From Polychytrium aggregatum (Eukaryota; Chytridiomycota; Chytridiomycetes; Polychytriales): a stretch of 64,000 nt of DNA. Within the stretch, counting starts at the first letter, position 1, and every line of letters starts with the position of its first letter. The DNA is taken from contig NW_026516233.1 in assembly GCF_025602895.1 (NCBI RefSeq), positions 248,001 through 312,000 of the forward strand, read 5' to 3'. Both the position numbers and the translations under genes were made by a program. Shown here one piece after another: positions 43,543 through 55,393 of the stretch. The notes beneath the pieces are model-generated. The model was given only the letters and a program-made list of their open reading frames with translations, was not told where the DNA came from and did not search any database.

Positions 43543-46500
43543 ATGGCCCTCCGGTCGCTGATGTGCTGTTTCTCGTCGCAGGACGAGGATGATCCTTCGT
43601 TTGGCGATATGCCCAAGACCAAGCCCAATCCTGTTCCACCCGCCGACCCCTTCGACCCTTGGGCGCACCCTGTCGAAGCCTTCATCCGGATGGCCCGCGA
43701 CGAGCCCGATGCCCTCTGCATCAACACCTACGAGAGCGGCGAGTCCGTGCGCTACTCATACCGCGATGTGTGGAAACATGCATACTCAATCGCCCAGGCT
43801 CTCAAGGCGCTTCCTGGCTGGAACGACGACGGCCACGATGCCGTCGGCACCTTCTGCGAAGGCGAGGCGCACTGGGTGTTCTTCTCGCTCGCCGTGTGGA
43901 TGCTGGGCAAGTGAGTATCGGCCCAGGTGCTGTGATTCGATCTGTCTGTTGCATGGTCCTGGCTGCGGATGTCGCTGCCACCAGTCCAGGGTCAGAAGGA
44001 TTGGCTGTGGAATGTGCTGTGAGTGAGTCTCCCTCCAGGGATGACAGGCAATAGCCGTGGCTGGCTCACCCACGTATCCATCGACAGGAAAACCCTCAAC
44101 TTTGGTCTCAAACTTCCCTCACCGGCCCGCAAGACCCTTTGTACGAGGTAGGATCGACATCGTGGCTCGTAATGGTTCTTTTCACTCAGTACCATGAAAT
44201 ACGGAGCTGATTGGTCAATGAAACTGCTCACAGACACTGCATCAAGTACATTCTCCATCAATGCACGAAGCCAGGGCGCACAGAGGGTGTCAAGCTACTT
44301 GACTCATCCTGCTTCTCGATCCTGGATGTCATTCCACCCCCTTCTCTTGAGCTCTGCGAACCTCTCGACGAGTTTATTGTCTACCTATGTACCTCAGGGA
44401 CAACTGGTGAGCTTCATATCGCTGGAGCTCCGTTGGTGTTCATTTTTTTGAATGTATCTTCGTTTTCTGATATTCTGAATCTGAGACTATAGGTATACCT
44501 AAAACGTAAGTAGAATCACAGAATTCACTCGACCAGATCATGTTAGTCATAGATGGAAAAATATTTTTCAACAAAAATTTTCTTGCAGGTTCAAATTTTC
44601 TCATTTCGGGGCGACAACGGTTCGAGCTTCCATAAAAGATAATTACTCAAGCGTTGGAGTGACCCAGGTATTAAAATTGAAATTCTCTTGAAATTTCGAA
44701 TTACTGATGGCTATGATTTGTAGCCCCCTTCATTCACAGCAATAATGGGATGCTCTCTCTCGGCGCTCAACTTGAGAGGATCACTGTGGTTTGGAAAACC
44801 TTCATATGACAATGTGGAAAAAGTTGAAGGCATCATCAAGATGATGAATGAAGGACTTCAGTTCATGTTTATGGTACTGCAAATATTACACGATGCACGG
44901 CAGCGAAATATCATGATCGCTGATATATATCTTTGTTCAGCCTCCGTCCTTCATGAAGTTGATTTTGGATGTTGCTACAAGCCTTAATCCGAATATCCAG
45001 TGGGATGGAGTAAAACGTATTCTCCTAGGATCGGAAATCATTCCTCCTAGCATTATAATCGATACGAGAGATCGATGTCCAAATGCTGAATTGCAATTCG
45101 TGTATGGATCAAGCGAGGTAATACCGAATTCAGGAGTAAACCCAAGGGGGCAAAACACGCTGACCTTGACTATCAATCATTTCTTCCTAGGCTGGGCTTG
45201 TTGGCGCAGCAGCGTACTTTCAACTTGCAGTAAACGAGCCGATCACATTTTCCAAATTGAGATACAAACAAACCAATCCTAGTGTTCGATGCCTTCTCAT
45301 CGATGATAGGGGCAACATTCTCGACCAACACCAGACCAAGGAAGGAATACTTGTGTATGCGGTCGATCCTAAGCATCCAGCCAAGGATCATCCAAATTTT
45401 ACAACATCTGATCCAACCGAGAAGCTTGCGACATTTGGCTTCCTCGTGGATGGCTCGCCCCGAGTCTGCACCATGGACTGGGTCGAGATGGTTGGTGAGA
45501 ACGAGTTCAGTGTTGTTGGAAGGTGAGTCTGGAGACTATTGTGTTCCTGATCCATGAGAACTGCCATCCACACTCTTGGTTCCGATCCTTTTGCTCGCTG
45601 GATACTTATCACTCTCATTCTCACACCTCACACCTCACACCTCACACCTCACACCTCACACCTCACACCTCACACCTCACACCTCACACCTCACACCTCA
45701 CACCTCACACCTCACACCTCACACCTCACACCTCACACCTCACACCTCACACCTCACACCTCACACCTCACACCTCACACCTCACACCTCACACCTCACA
45801 CTCCAGATTCGACCAGAAGATCAAAGTCAACGGTGTCTATGTCGACTTGAACTACCTCAGGGAGCTTGTCCACAAGCACCTGTCCCAGGTCATCGCCGAT
45901 TGCTACTTCATCCACACCTCCGAGAGAAAGATCATCTTGCTCTACGTCCTTCAGAAAGGATCCAATCCCGACTTGATCTCGGCCGATATCATTCGAGTCG
46001 TCGAGGACATGTTGTTGCTGCTGAACGTCTCCAAGTTCCCCATCCACAACTGCCTCAGGCTCCACGAGCTCCCCTTCAACGACTCGGGCAAGGTCGATCT
46101 CAAGAAGCTCAAGCGCATCGCCGAGAACATCGAGCAGTACGGCCAGGCAGTCGATTACCCACCCCTCATGGTCACCAGGACGTTCTTGACCAAGATTGCC
46201 TTCAAGATCTCCGAGTTCAGCAGCCAGATCCTGGACAGTCCTGGTCTGTACGGTCGCAACTTTTACATTGGCGGTGTCGGCTTTGACTCGCTGAGCATCG
46301 GCCGCCTGGCCATCGCCATCAAGGAGGAGTACGGTGTCGAGATCTCGCCAATGATCCTGCTGTCGAACAGCATGAGTCCCAAGAATGTCGCCCAGCTGGT
46401 CGTCGACATTCTCGACGACAAGCTGGTGATTCCGCCGACAATCGATCTGGCTGCCGAGGCTGCCAAACTCGACGATGCGAGTGTGACGGCCGAGGGTTTC

Positions 46501-48022
46501 CCTCCGTTTGTCTATCCCAAGGAGGTCCGCGGCATCGTCCTGACGGGTGCAACCAGCTTCCTCGGAGCATTCCTGATCTTTGAGCTGGCACACAAGTTCC
46601 CTCGGGCCAAGATCTACTGTCTGGCACGAACCGAGACCGAGAAACTGGCCTTCCTCCGCACCTACTCCAACGCCTCGAGGCTGGTGATTGCATCGCGGAA
46701 CAAGAACGATCCGTGGTATGACGTGCGAGACCGGTGGGTTGGTCTGCGCGGCGACGTTTCCAAGGAGCGATGGGCACTCTCGGACGAGCGATGGAAGGAG
46801 ATTTGCGAAGAGACCGACATGATTGTGCACAACGCCGCCGAGGTGCACTGGCTCTACAACTATAACACGCTCAAGGCAACAAACGTCCTCAGCACGGTGA
46901 CGGTGCTGCAGCTGGCCACGACGCACCATCTCAAGGTGGTGCACTACATCTCGACCATCGGGACGATTGCCATGGCCAAGGGCTCCGACAAGCCGCTCGA
47001 GGAGAAAATGTACTCCAACTGGAACCTGTCGGGCGGCTACTCGCAGACCAAGTGGGTCTCTGAGCAGCTGATCAACAAGGCACGATCGAGGGGAGTGCCT
47101 GCAACCATCATTCGGCCAGCGATGATTGCTGGCGACAGCGGATACGGAGGTGAGCCGTGGTGTGGTGGTGTGGTGGTGTGGTGATGTGGTGGTGTGGTGG
47201 AGAGATTCCCTCCTTCGTTCCCTCGACTTGGCCATGGGTTGATGATCTTGTTTGTCGAGTGGCACCCATCCATCGACCGACACTGTTTCTCACCCTGTTC
47301 ACTCCATCCTCCAGTGTGCAACACAGACGACTATATCTGGCGATACATCGAGGGATGCATCAAGCTCGGCGTTTGCCCGGCAAACGCCAGTCCCGTCACT
47401 TGGACCATGGATCCCGTCGACCATGTTGCCAAGGCGATTGCCGAGATTGTCAGCTCGGAGGAGGCGCTGTCCAAGTTTGTGTTCCACATCAGCGACTCGG
47501 AGCACAGGTGAGGAGTGCGTGGAGTGGAGTGTGAGTGGAGTATGTGAGTGGGTGTCAGTCGATGCTGTGCTTGGCATTGAGGGTCGCAGATTGACATGTT
47601 TGATGGCGGACATCGTGGGCCATCGCAATCACCCCTCACTCACTCACTCACTCACTCACTCACTCACTCGCAGTGTCATCACCGAGAAGCGTGTCTTTGA
47701 GATTGCCGATTCCGTTGGCTGGACCGTCCTGCAGGACACTCGCGAAAAGTTCAGGACCATCATCTGGCGCAACCCATCGCCCGATAACCACGCCCTGCTT
47801 GCGTTCATGCGGATGCTGATGGACCTGTCCTTCAGGGTCGACAACACCAACACTCGCTCGATCTACCCGACGCCGTGTCCCTCGCCCGAGCTGGTCGTCA
47901 GGAAGAGTCTCTTCCACTTGGATCGGGTGTCCTATCTCGACCAGCCCACGGCGGCGGAGACCGAGCTCAAGGACGAGGAGTATCCCGATGTCCGTCCCTT
48001 CACCCGCACCGGCCGCCACTGA
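43543..48022 (+). CDS. NRPS-like adenylation / carrier / thioester-reductase enzyme, spliced
   Basis: It resembles alpha-aminoadipate reductase (Lys2) and related single-module carboxylic-acid reductases. These activate an acid as the adenylate, load it on a phosphopantetheine arm and release it as an aldehyde with NADPH. The adenylation core YLCTSGTTG-IPKT is split by an intron, and IPK lies on a 13-nt micro-exon (GTATACCTAAAAC, near 44493-44505). Later A-domain exons have FVYGSSE. The carrier site is GVGFDSLSI near 46275. The reductase has TGATSFLGAFL (Rossmann, near 46543), NAAEVHW and the YSQTK active site (near 47039). The last exon starts after the acceptor at about 47673. The start is uncertain: ATGs at 43447, 43543 and 43609 are all in frame. 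Exons between 44.5 and 45.2 kb are notably AT-rich. The substrate is unknown. Confidence 0.82.
45622..45804. repeat. 9-bp (CACACCTCA)n satellite inside an intron
   Basis: About twenty perfect copies fill most of the intron between the adenylation and carrier exons. The acceptor CACTCCAG at 45800-45807 follows directly. The pyrimidine-rich array forms the extended polypyrimidine region of the intron. Confidence 0.92.
47637..47668. repeat. (CTCA)n array before the last splice acceptor
   Basis: Eight CTCA units run straight into the CTCGCAG acceptor of the last exon of the NRPS-like gene. Confidence 0.85.
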
Positions 48023-48900
48023 TGTGTCTGTGTGCTGGCTGGGCGGCCGCCATCGGTCGATAGTGGGACATTCGGCTGCCGTGGCCTCCGAGCCTCGAAT
48101 CAGGTTTCCCGTTTCTTGAACCCCGTTTCCGTTTCCGTTTCCGTTTCCCCTTTTCCGCTTTCCGTTTTACTCAACGTCCGTGAATGAAACACCTCCACCT
48201 CCCCGCTTTGTTTCGTGGGCGAGGGCCTGCTCGGTCGTCTCAGTCCAGCTGTTCTGCAAGTCGTCATCGCACAAACAACCAATACACTGGCCGAGGTTTC
48301 AGAGTTCCTCCCTCAGTCCCCTCCTTGTGTCTGCGCCGCATCGACCGGCCACTCTTGTTGTCGACCAGGTGCGATGCAACGATTTATTCTTGAGAGACAT
48401 TGCAACCAACGATCGAACCTGCATCTCATATATATCTCAGGTTCCATCGCCAGCATAGAGATGAACATAAATGCGAGGCTTTGCGTCACTGTTGCTGCCG
48501 CTGTTGTTACATCTGATTGCTGTTCGCGATTTCATCGCCGGAAATGTGTTCTTGGGTCCTACTGTTCTGGGGTCGTTGGTTACTCTCGCCAAGGCTAAGA
48601 GCTGTCACAGAGAGCAGGAGGACTATCGCCAGGCCAGCAAACTGTGACATGGTATCCGGGGGGGGGCATGATTTTCCACCAACTACCGGATTTCCGCGGC
48701 CCAGGCATTTCGCCGTTAATGCTGGTGACTAGTTGCCCATGCCCAATATTCGAGCCTTTGGTAGTTACATTGCTGCATGGCAGTTGCACAGAGTTTATTC
48801 ATCAATGCTCTCTTGACATAGCAATCAATTCGACTGACCGGGACAAATGGCCAGATCTACTAAACACTCGTAGCACCGTATTCGAACAACCTGGGTGCGC
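48023..48900. other. Intergenic with (CCGTTT)n
   Basis: No gene is recognised. A short CCGTTT array occupies 48124-48149. Confidence 0.5.
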
Positions 48901-51539
48901 TTAGAATCCACGTACTTCCTCCACAACGTCACGGGCGCGATCCGCTGCCATCAATCCGTAGCCTTGTAGGGTCATGGAAAACGTGCCGTTGCCAGCGGTG
49001 AGCCCACGCAGAGCTGTCGAATAGCCTACCATCTCGTTCAGCGGAATCTTGGCCTCGATTATGCGGTAGGCAAAGTCGTCTGTGTCACCCTGGGCATCCA
49101 TGCCGTCGAGCGTAATGATTTCACCGCGACGCACACCCGAAACATCCTTGGCCACTGCGCCGACCAGCTTCGCGGGCACGCATATCTTGACATTCATGAT
49201 GGGTTCTAGAAGCTTGGGAGCCAGGGTCTTGATGGCCAGCTGAGTGGCCTTCTGGGCAGCCGCTCGAATCGCTGGCAGCGTTGACAGCTCTGGAGTATAT
49301 AGCTGAACATGGGTGACTTCGACTCTGGCATTCGTGATTGGGAAACCGAGCAGCGGGCCGCGGCTGAGTGCTCCCTGGATGCCACCATAGAGAGCGGCCG
49401 AGATATCGTCGAGCCCGGGGAATCCAGCCTCGGTTCCGTGACCAGATACCCTGGAGGCATCAACACCGGCCAGAACAAGGTTGCCGTCGTCGTCGCCGAT
49501 CGGAAGCAGCCCGGGGTGCTCAACATTGTCGTCGGGGTTTTGTCGGGGGGTGATTCGCAAGCTGACCTGGGCCTTGGACTTTTTGCCAAAGACCTCGCGG
49601 TCATACAGGTAGGTCTCAGTGTGCTCGTCTTGGATCGTCTCGCGGTAGTTGATGCGCACCTGTCCCATCTCGCAGCTGACTTTGCGCTCCTTGAGTCGCT
49701 CGGCGAGGATTTCGAGGTGCAATTCGCCCATTCCCGAGATCAACGTCTGCCCAGTTCCCTCATCAACACTGACGTGGAGTGAAGGATCTTCGCGCTGCAG
49801 TATCTCCAATGCCTCGGTCAAGGCCTTCTCCTCCGAGACAGACGAGGCCTCGATCGAGCGCACAAAGACCGGCGGTGGGACCGGGATTGGATGCAGTTCC
49901 AAACCACGGTGGTCGTTGCTCTGACAGAGAGTGTCGCCGGTCTTGGTCACTTTGAGGCCCAGAATGGCGCACACGTTGCCGGCAGAGCACTCGGGGATTT
50001 CCTCGAAATCATCAGCGTAGATCTGCAGAAGCTTGCTGCCACGTTCCTTCTCGTTGCGGGTGACATTCTTGAGCACCGACCGAGCCGCAAGAGTTCCAGA
50101 GTAAACACGCACAAAGACCATGGTGCCTCGCTTGGGATCGTGTATGATCTTGAAGGCCAAGGCGCACAGGCTGGGGTCGGAGTGGTGCACAGGCACGGAC
50201 TCGCCGGTCTTGCGAATAATGCCCTCGGGGGCTGGGCGATCGACGGGAGATGGGAGGTAGTGGATGGCGCCGTCCATGACCGTCTGCACGCCAATGTTTC
50301 GGAAGGAGGCACCGCAGTAGACAGGGACGACTTTGCCGGCAAGCGTTAGTCGACGCAGGGCCGCATGTAGGGCCCCTGTCGAGATTTTGGACATGTCCCC
50401 GTCGGCTTCGAGGAAGAGGTCCATAAGCTCGTCATCCAACTCGGCCAGGGTTTCGACCATCTTTTGCCGGGCAGCAGTGGCCTCATCAAAGAGGCGCTCC
50501 TTTTGGCCAGGTCCAGTCTCGAGCTTTTCACGCCGGACGATGCGGCCGGTTGGGTCTCTGGACCAATCCAGGCGCTCCATCGAAACCAGGTCGATAACGC
50601 CTTCAAAGGCCGGACCGCCACTGCCGATGCCCGAGGCCGAGTGGCTCTCGTCCATGACGACGGGCCACTGTACCGGCAACGAAATGCCCCAGCCTCCGAG
50701 ACGCTTCTCCATGGACCGGACGGAGCGCACAAAATTAGCGCCTTCCCGATCCATTTTGTTGACAAAGGCGATGCGGGGAACTTGGTAACGATTGGCTTGC
50801 TTCCAGACGGTCTCGGTTTGGGCCTCCACGCCCGAGACGGCATCGAGGATCACGACGGCGCCGTCCAACACCCGAATCGATCGTTCGACCTCCATGGTGA
50901 AGTCGACGTGTCCGGGAGTGTCGATCAGGTTGATTAGATGATCCTTCCAGGCGAGCGGAATGCATGCCGACTGGATGGTGATGCCGCGCTCACGTTCTTG
51001 GGGGAGGTAGTCGGTGACGGTCGAGCCTTTATCGACGTCTGTGGAGTCAGCACGCAGACCGAGTTGGTAAACGAGGCAGGTACGAATTAATTAGGTTAGC
51101 AGCTCTGGGCTTCATCGGATAAGCCCGAGTACGATAGCGCCGCCCGGTCTGCGCCGATAAGCCGACCTCCAATTTTGCTGGTGTGTCCAGCATAAAAGAG
51201 CATGCGCTCGGTGCTTGTGGTCTTGCCAGCATCAATGTGGGCTATGATTCCAAGATTGCGGATGTTCTGGATAGGGAGATTGGGCTCTGGTATGGTGGAT
51301 CGCAATCGCCAGCCGCACGATCAGTTTTGCAGTCCATTTGTCGGGGACGCACATTCCTCGGCAGCCAGCCACCGATCTGCTGCTAACAGGAGACGGAGAT
51401 TCTTACGGGATGCATAGAGGCGGTCGCTGCGAGGAAATCGCAATGGAGGGAGAGCGACCTTGGCGCAGCTACTCAGATTCGGCGGGGCAGCCCTGCGGGC
51501 CGGCAGAGCCGCACGCAGCAGGAATTGAACGACCGGCAT
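48901..51539 (-). CDS. Mitochondrial elongation factor G 2 (ribosome-recycling GTPase), spliced
   Basis: A translational GTPase that helps split mitochondrial ribosomes after termination (GFM2/MEF2). Exon 1 (51539-51407) encodes a presequence rich in Arg/Ala/Leu ([20 protein letters not shown]). Exon 2 starts at 51286 and holds the G1 motif [10 protein letters not shown] third exon from near 51041 has [18 protein letters not shown], and the long open frame to 48901 has DTPGHVDF (G3), [12 protein letters not shown] (G4) and all downstream domains. Junction phases agree. [14 protein letters not shown] resembles EF-G2 more than EF-G1, but this needs a tree. The exon 2 donor reads GTCGGC, an unusual form. 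Two in-frame ATGs (51539, 51305) are possible, and the presequence supports 51539. Confidence 0.9.
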
Positions 51540-51987
51540 GGCTCAGCTTGAAAGCATGCGTGAGCAGATGTGCGATGCGGACGACGGGATGGATCTGGGC
51601 ACGGATCAGATGGGGGCGATCGGCCTGAGATCTGGAGGACGAGGATCTGGAGGACGAGGATCTGGACCAAGTGCCGAGAATCGACCAACGAAATGCGTCT
51701 GTGTGTGTGTGTGGCTGTCACAAATCCCGACAGGCAAGACAGAGCGAGGAGTGTGGATGAATGGTGTCGGTGAGGACGATCATCGCAGGTCGGTATCGGT
51801 GTTATCCATTTCCATCGGTGTCATCCATTGCTGTCTTCCATCGTTGTCTTTCATTGGGGTCTTTCATTGGGGTCTTTCATTGGGGTCTTTCATTGGAGTC
51901 TTTCATTGGGGTCGTTCGTGGCTTGCCCAGGCTTGTGTCGTACCAAAAGAGATCAAATAGTATTACAAAATACGCTCGTGCAACAGC
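51540..51987. other. Intergenic with short tandem repeats
   Basis: A 15-bp direct repeat (GATCTGGAGGACGAG) lies at 51631-51663. Imperfect CTTTCATTGGGGT units, about six, lie at 51847-51917. No gene is seen. Confidence 0.6.
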
Positions 51988-52069
51988 GACGCCGTGTCCG
52001 AGCGGTTATGGAGCTTGACTAGAAATCAAGTAGGCTTTGCCTGCGCAGGTTCGAGTCCTGCCGGCGTCG
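51988..52069 (+). tRNA. tRNA-Ser(AGA)
   Basis: An 82-nt class II tRNA. Acceptor GACGCCG pairs with CGGCGTC, the anticodon arm CTTGA-CTAGAAA-TCAAG gives AGA, a long variable arm (TAGGCTTTGCCTG region) follows, the T loop is TTCGAGT and the discriminator is G. Confidence 0.95.
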
Positions 52070-52111
52070 GTGGGCTGCGAGTGATTCTCAGTCACGGCAG
52101 CGTCTCTCTCT

Positions 52112-52183
52112 GGCTTCTTGGTACAGTGGTAGCATACTCGCTTAGGGTGCGAGTGGTCCCGGGTTCGATTCCCGGAGAAGCCC
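52112..52183 (+). tRNA. tRNA-Pro(AGG)
   Basis: Acceptor GGCTTCT pairs with AGAAGCC, the anticodon arm CTCGC-TTAGGGT-GCGAG gives AGG, the T loop is TTCGATT and the discriminator is C. Confidence 0.95.
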
Positions 52184-52497
52184 TTTTGGGATTTTGTTTT
52201 GCCCTGGGTGTCGTCGCCGCCTGTGCGAGAACGCAGACGAAGCCCATTCACATAATAGACACAGGTCGCCGACCATCCGTCGACCACATGGGATCGCTTG
52301 GCTGTGGCTTTCTCCTCGCACTTGCCTTTGACAAAAAGGCAAGACGGAAGTGCAAGCCGGAATGGAAAAGGCGCAAGGGCCCGTCACGTTCTTCGCCGTT
52401 GCCGTCACCCGCGATCGTTGTCTGGCCGCCCTCTGATCGCCATCGCCGCTGTTGTCTCAACCCCATCAAATCTCCCCTTGTCTGGTCTGCAGCCGCA

Positions 52498-54764
52498 ATG
52501 TCCAAGAATCCCATCGATCTCTTTGGTCCTGCCGATGGCCACGATGCTCCCTCCGAGCCGGCCTATCCGCCTTACGAGGACTGGATCATGACCATGTTCC
52601 CCCAGCTCTCGGCCCAGGACATTCCTCCCGAACTCTGGCCTGAGCTCTACCAGCATCTGCTCAACCAGACCTTCACCGTCGGCGAGGCCCTCGCCCTGAC
52701 CTTTGACGAAGACGCCGCTCGCGGAAGCCAGTATGGCCTCGTCACCACCAAGGACATCCCGGCCCTCGGTGCCATCTACCTGTTGGATCACATCTGGTCC
52801 TTCCCAAGCGCCGAGATCGCCTTCAGGCAGCTCACCGGCTCGGCACCCCTCCGTGAGCGAGTCGCCAGTCTCCTCGAGCTCGACCACGACTTTGTATCCG
52901 AGTCTCCCGCCGCCATCGTCGTTGATGAGATCCTCAAGTCTCTGTGGACCCTGACGGATACCTATACCGTCGGCAACGATCAAGTCACCTTTGTCCTCGA
53001 CGAGGTGGGCTCGAGGCTGCTTCCCGAGACCTCTGAGGAGCGCCAGGGTATGTGGTCTTGGTTTGGGTGGTGGCACTGTGGTATCGTCGGCCAGATTGCT
53101 TGCGGAAGCGAGGCGATCTTGTTGCGAGGCTGCACTTCAAGCAGCTATCTTCGCCCCGTATTATCTTGGGATCGTGATCGGGCCCGCCCCCAGTCGCTTC
53201 AGTGTCGCAGCCGTGCTTTGCCCATCGCCTGCCCTGGCCCGTTGCTCTCTACACTGTGCACGCCATGCTTAGTCCCCCTGCGCTGTCCCATCCAGACCAG
53301 GGTCCGGCGTTCCAGTGCGCCATCTTCTACGACGCCTTGGTCGACCAAGGATACACCCTGCTGTGGCCCCGAAGAGCTGTTGTCGAAGGCCAAGTCGCCA
53401 CCTGTGCCAACCTGAGCTTGTCCCGCCGCAAGAAGATTGCTCTCCAGAATGCTCTCTCATGTATGGACGCCTTCGACACCGATATCTCTGAGGACGATGA
53501 CGAGCCGGAGGCCACCGTCGTCGAGCTGAAAGATACTGCCACCAAGCAGATCCAGAAGCTCAGACAGGTCTTGATCGAGAACGACTACACAGTGCAAGGC
53601 GTCGCCCGGCTCCTCAGGATCAGTATCGCCGACACCGCAGTCGGATTCCCCGTCCAGAATTTGAGCGACCCCAAGTTCAGCCTCAAGGCGGCCGAGACTC
53701 TGCCGAACACTCCCTTAGCCAATCTCGTCCGGCTCTTCCTGCTCAACATCCCGCTTCCGCTCTCGCACATCGAGCTGCTTTTTGGACACGAGTTTGTCGA
53801 TCGGCTTGATGTCCTTGGGCTCTTCTTCAGTATCCCTGCAAGCCGAGCCAGTGCCAAGCTGCCTGAGACGCTGTACGCGGCGCTTGTCCAGCTCGCACCC
53901 GTTGCCCGCGATACCGTTGTTGCCACGGATCTCTTCCAGACTCTATCAGCGGCATGTGGCTTCGATCCAGTCATGTACATTGGCGTGGATACTCTGGGCT
54001 TGCTGAATCTGATCCCGAGATCGCCGCGAGTGCCGAAGCTCTTGGATCTATGCACCGGCTCCGGAGTCCAAGGCATTGTCGCTGCTCGCGAGTGTGCAGA
54101 TCACGTCTCGCTCGTCGATCTAAACCCACGTGCGGCGCTCTTTGCTCGGTTCAATGCGCATCTGAACGAGGTGGCCGATCGATGTTCCGTCCAGGTTGGT
54201 GATCTGTACGAAGATCTGGACGAGGACCTCAAGTATTCGTTCGACACCATTCTCGCCAACCCGCCGTACATCCCCAACGGAGGATCGTCCCGAGGACTCG
54301 AGACATACGGCGATGGTGGTGCTGCCGGCGAGGATTTGATCGAGCGGATCGTTGGCGAATCCAAGCGCTATTTGACCAGCTCTGGGCGATTGTTCATGGT
54401 CTCGAATCTGGCGAACCCGGAGGCATACGAGGCCAAGATTGTGCGCTGGTGGGATGCCGAAGAGCCCGCCGGCCTGGGCTGCGACAGCATCGTCCTCTAT
54501 GGCAAGCTGTGGAGCGCCATCGACTATGCAAGCCTGATCCTGAGCCGCGCAGCTTCAGAGGACGTCGTCGTTCAGTACGCCGAGGGTCTTGAACAGCACG
54601 GTGTGAAGGCCATGACCAATGGCTTTGTGGTACTCAAGCGAACCGGAGCCAGCACGGCCAACACAAAGACCCAGGTCATGGCGGATCAGATCTGGCAAGA
54701 GGTTTCGGGTGGCACGGAACAGGGTTTGGCAGTCGCGGCCCGTGTTGGCGAGTTTCTCCGCTGA
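52498..54764 (+). CDS. TTLL12-like N-terminal domain fused to a SAM methyltransferase, spliced
   Basis: Exon 1 is 52498-53047 and exon 2 is 53296-54764 (CAGG|GTATGT ... CATCCAG|AC keeps the frame), giving 672 aa. Residues ~15-230 (PELWPELYQHLLNQTF, QYGLVTTKDIP, YLLDHIWSF, FVLDEVGSRLL, GYTLLWPRR) resemble the SET-like N-terminal domain of tubulin-tyrosine-ligase-like 12. Instead of a TTL ligase domain, the C-terminal half is a class I SAM-dependent methyltransferase, with LDLCTGSGVQG near 432, VDLNPRAALFARFN, and NPPYIP at 505-510. The NPPY motif is usual for enzymes that methylate a planar nitrogen (glutamine, adenine). No transposon is nearby. The target is unknown. Confidence 0.75.
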
Positions 54765-55393
54765 ACGACTCTGGCCATGTGCAGACGCTATTAGAGCGTC
54801 GAATGGGCTCGGCTCGAGCTCTGATCCGAAACAAACACCACCGCCGTACATTGCAGCGATCCACACATCGAGACAGGACGCCACAGCTCACGGATGGCTT
54901 TTGAGCGCTGAACGATGTGGATCGGCGCTCACGCCCCCAATATAATCCGCCCGTCGCAGCGATCCAGTGTTTTGTTCTTTACCATGCGTCGTCCTCCCTC
55001 GTCTCTGGTGTCCTCCCTCGTCTCTGATGTCCTCCTGCCCTGGCTTGGAGCGCCCCTGGTCTTGATCTTGCAACCACCCAAAGCCAGGGCAGCAGGACAT
55101 CAGTCTCCAGCGACACGGCGCGCCGTCGCACAGACGCGTCGACGCACAGAATTCCGCCGAGCCCGATCAAGCGACCGCCACAGTTTGTGTGGGAGGGCCG
55201 GTGCTGCGCGGGATCGCTTCTTTTGCTCGCTTCTTCCCTTTGCATTGGCGTCGGCAGCGCCGTTCTCAGTCGAGCATCTGTCGAGCATCTGGCCTGCATC
55301 TGGCCTCGCGCTGTCTCGCCATCTTCGTCGTCTCGATCCCCGGGCGATCCCCATAATCAAGCACCACCACCACTCCATCCACGCTCTGCCGCC
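54765..55393. other. Intergenic with short repeats
   Basis: A direct repeat of TCCTCCCTCGTCTCTG occurs twice at 54990-55028, and ATCTG(T/G)CGAGC-like repeats near 55270. It probably includes the myosin promoter. Confidence 0.5.

Noticed and set aside
45523-45804. HTSHLTP repeat protein at the start of a 553-codon frame
   Set aside because: It is the read-through of an intronic 9-bp satellite. The exon begins at the CTCCAG acceptor near 45807.
45622-45804. CRISPR-like array
   Set aside because: The units are contiguous 9-mers with no spacers, inside an intron of a eukaryotic gene.
45796-47283. 495-codon minus-strand frame
   Set aside because: It is antisense to the carrier and reductase exons, whose motifs are clear on the plus strand.
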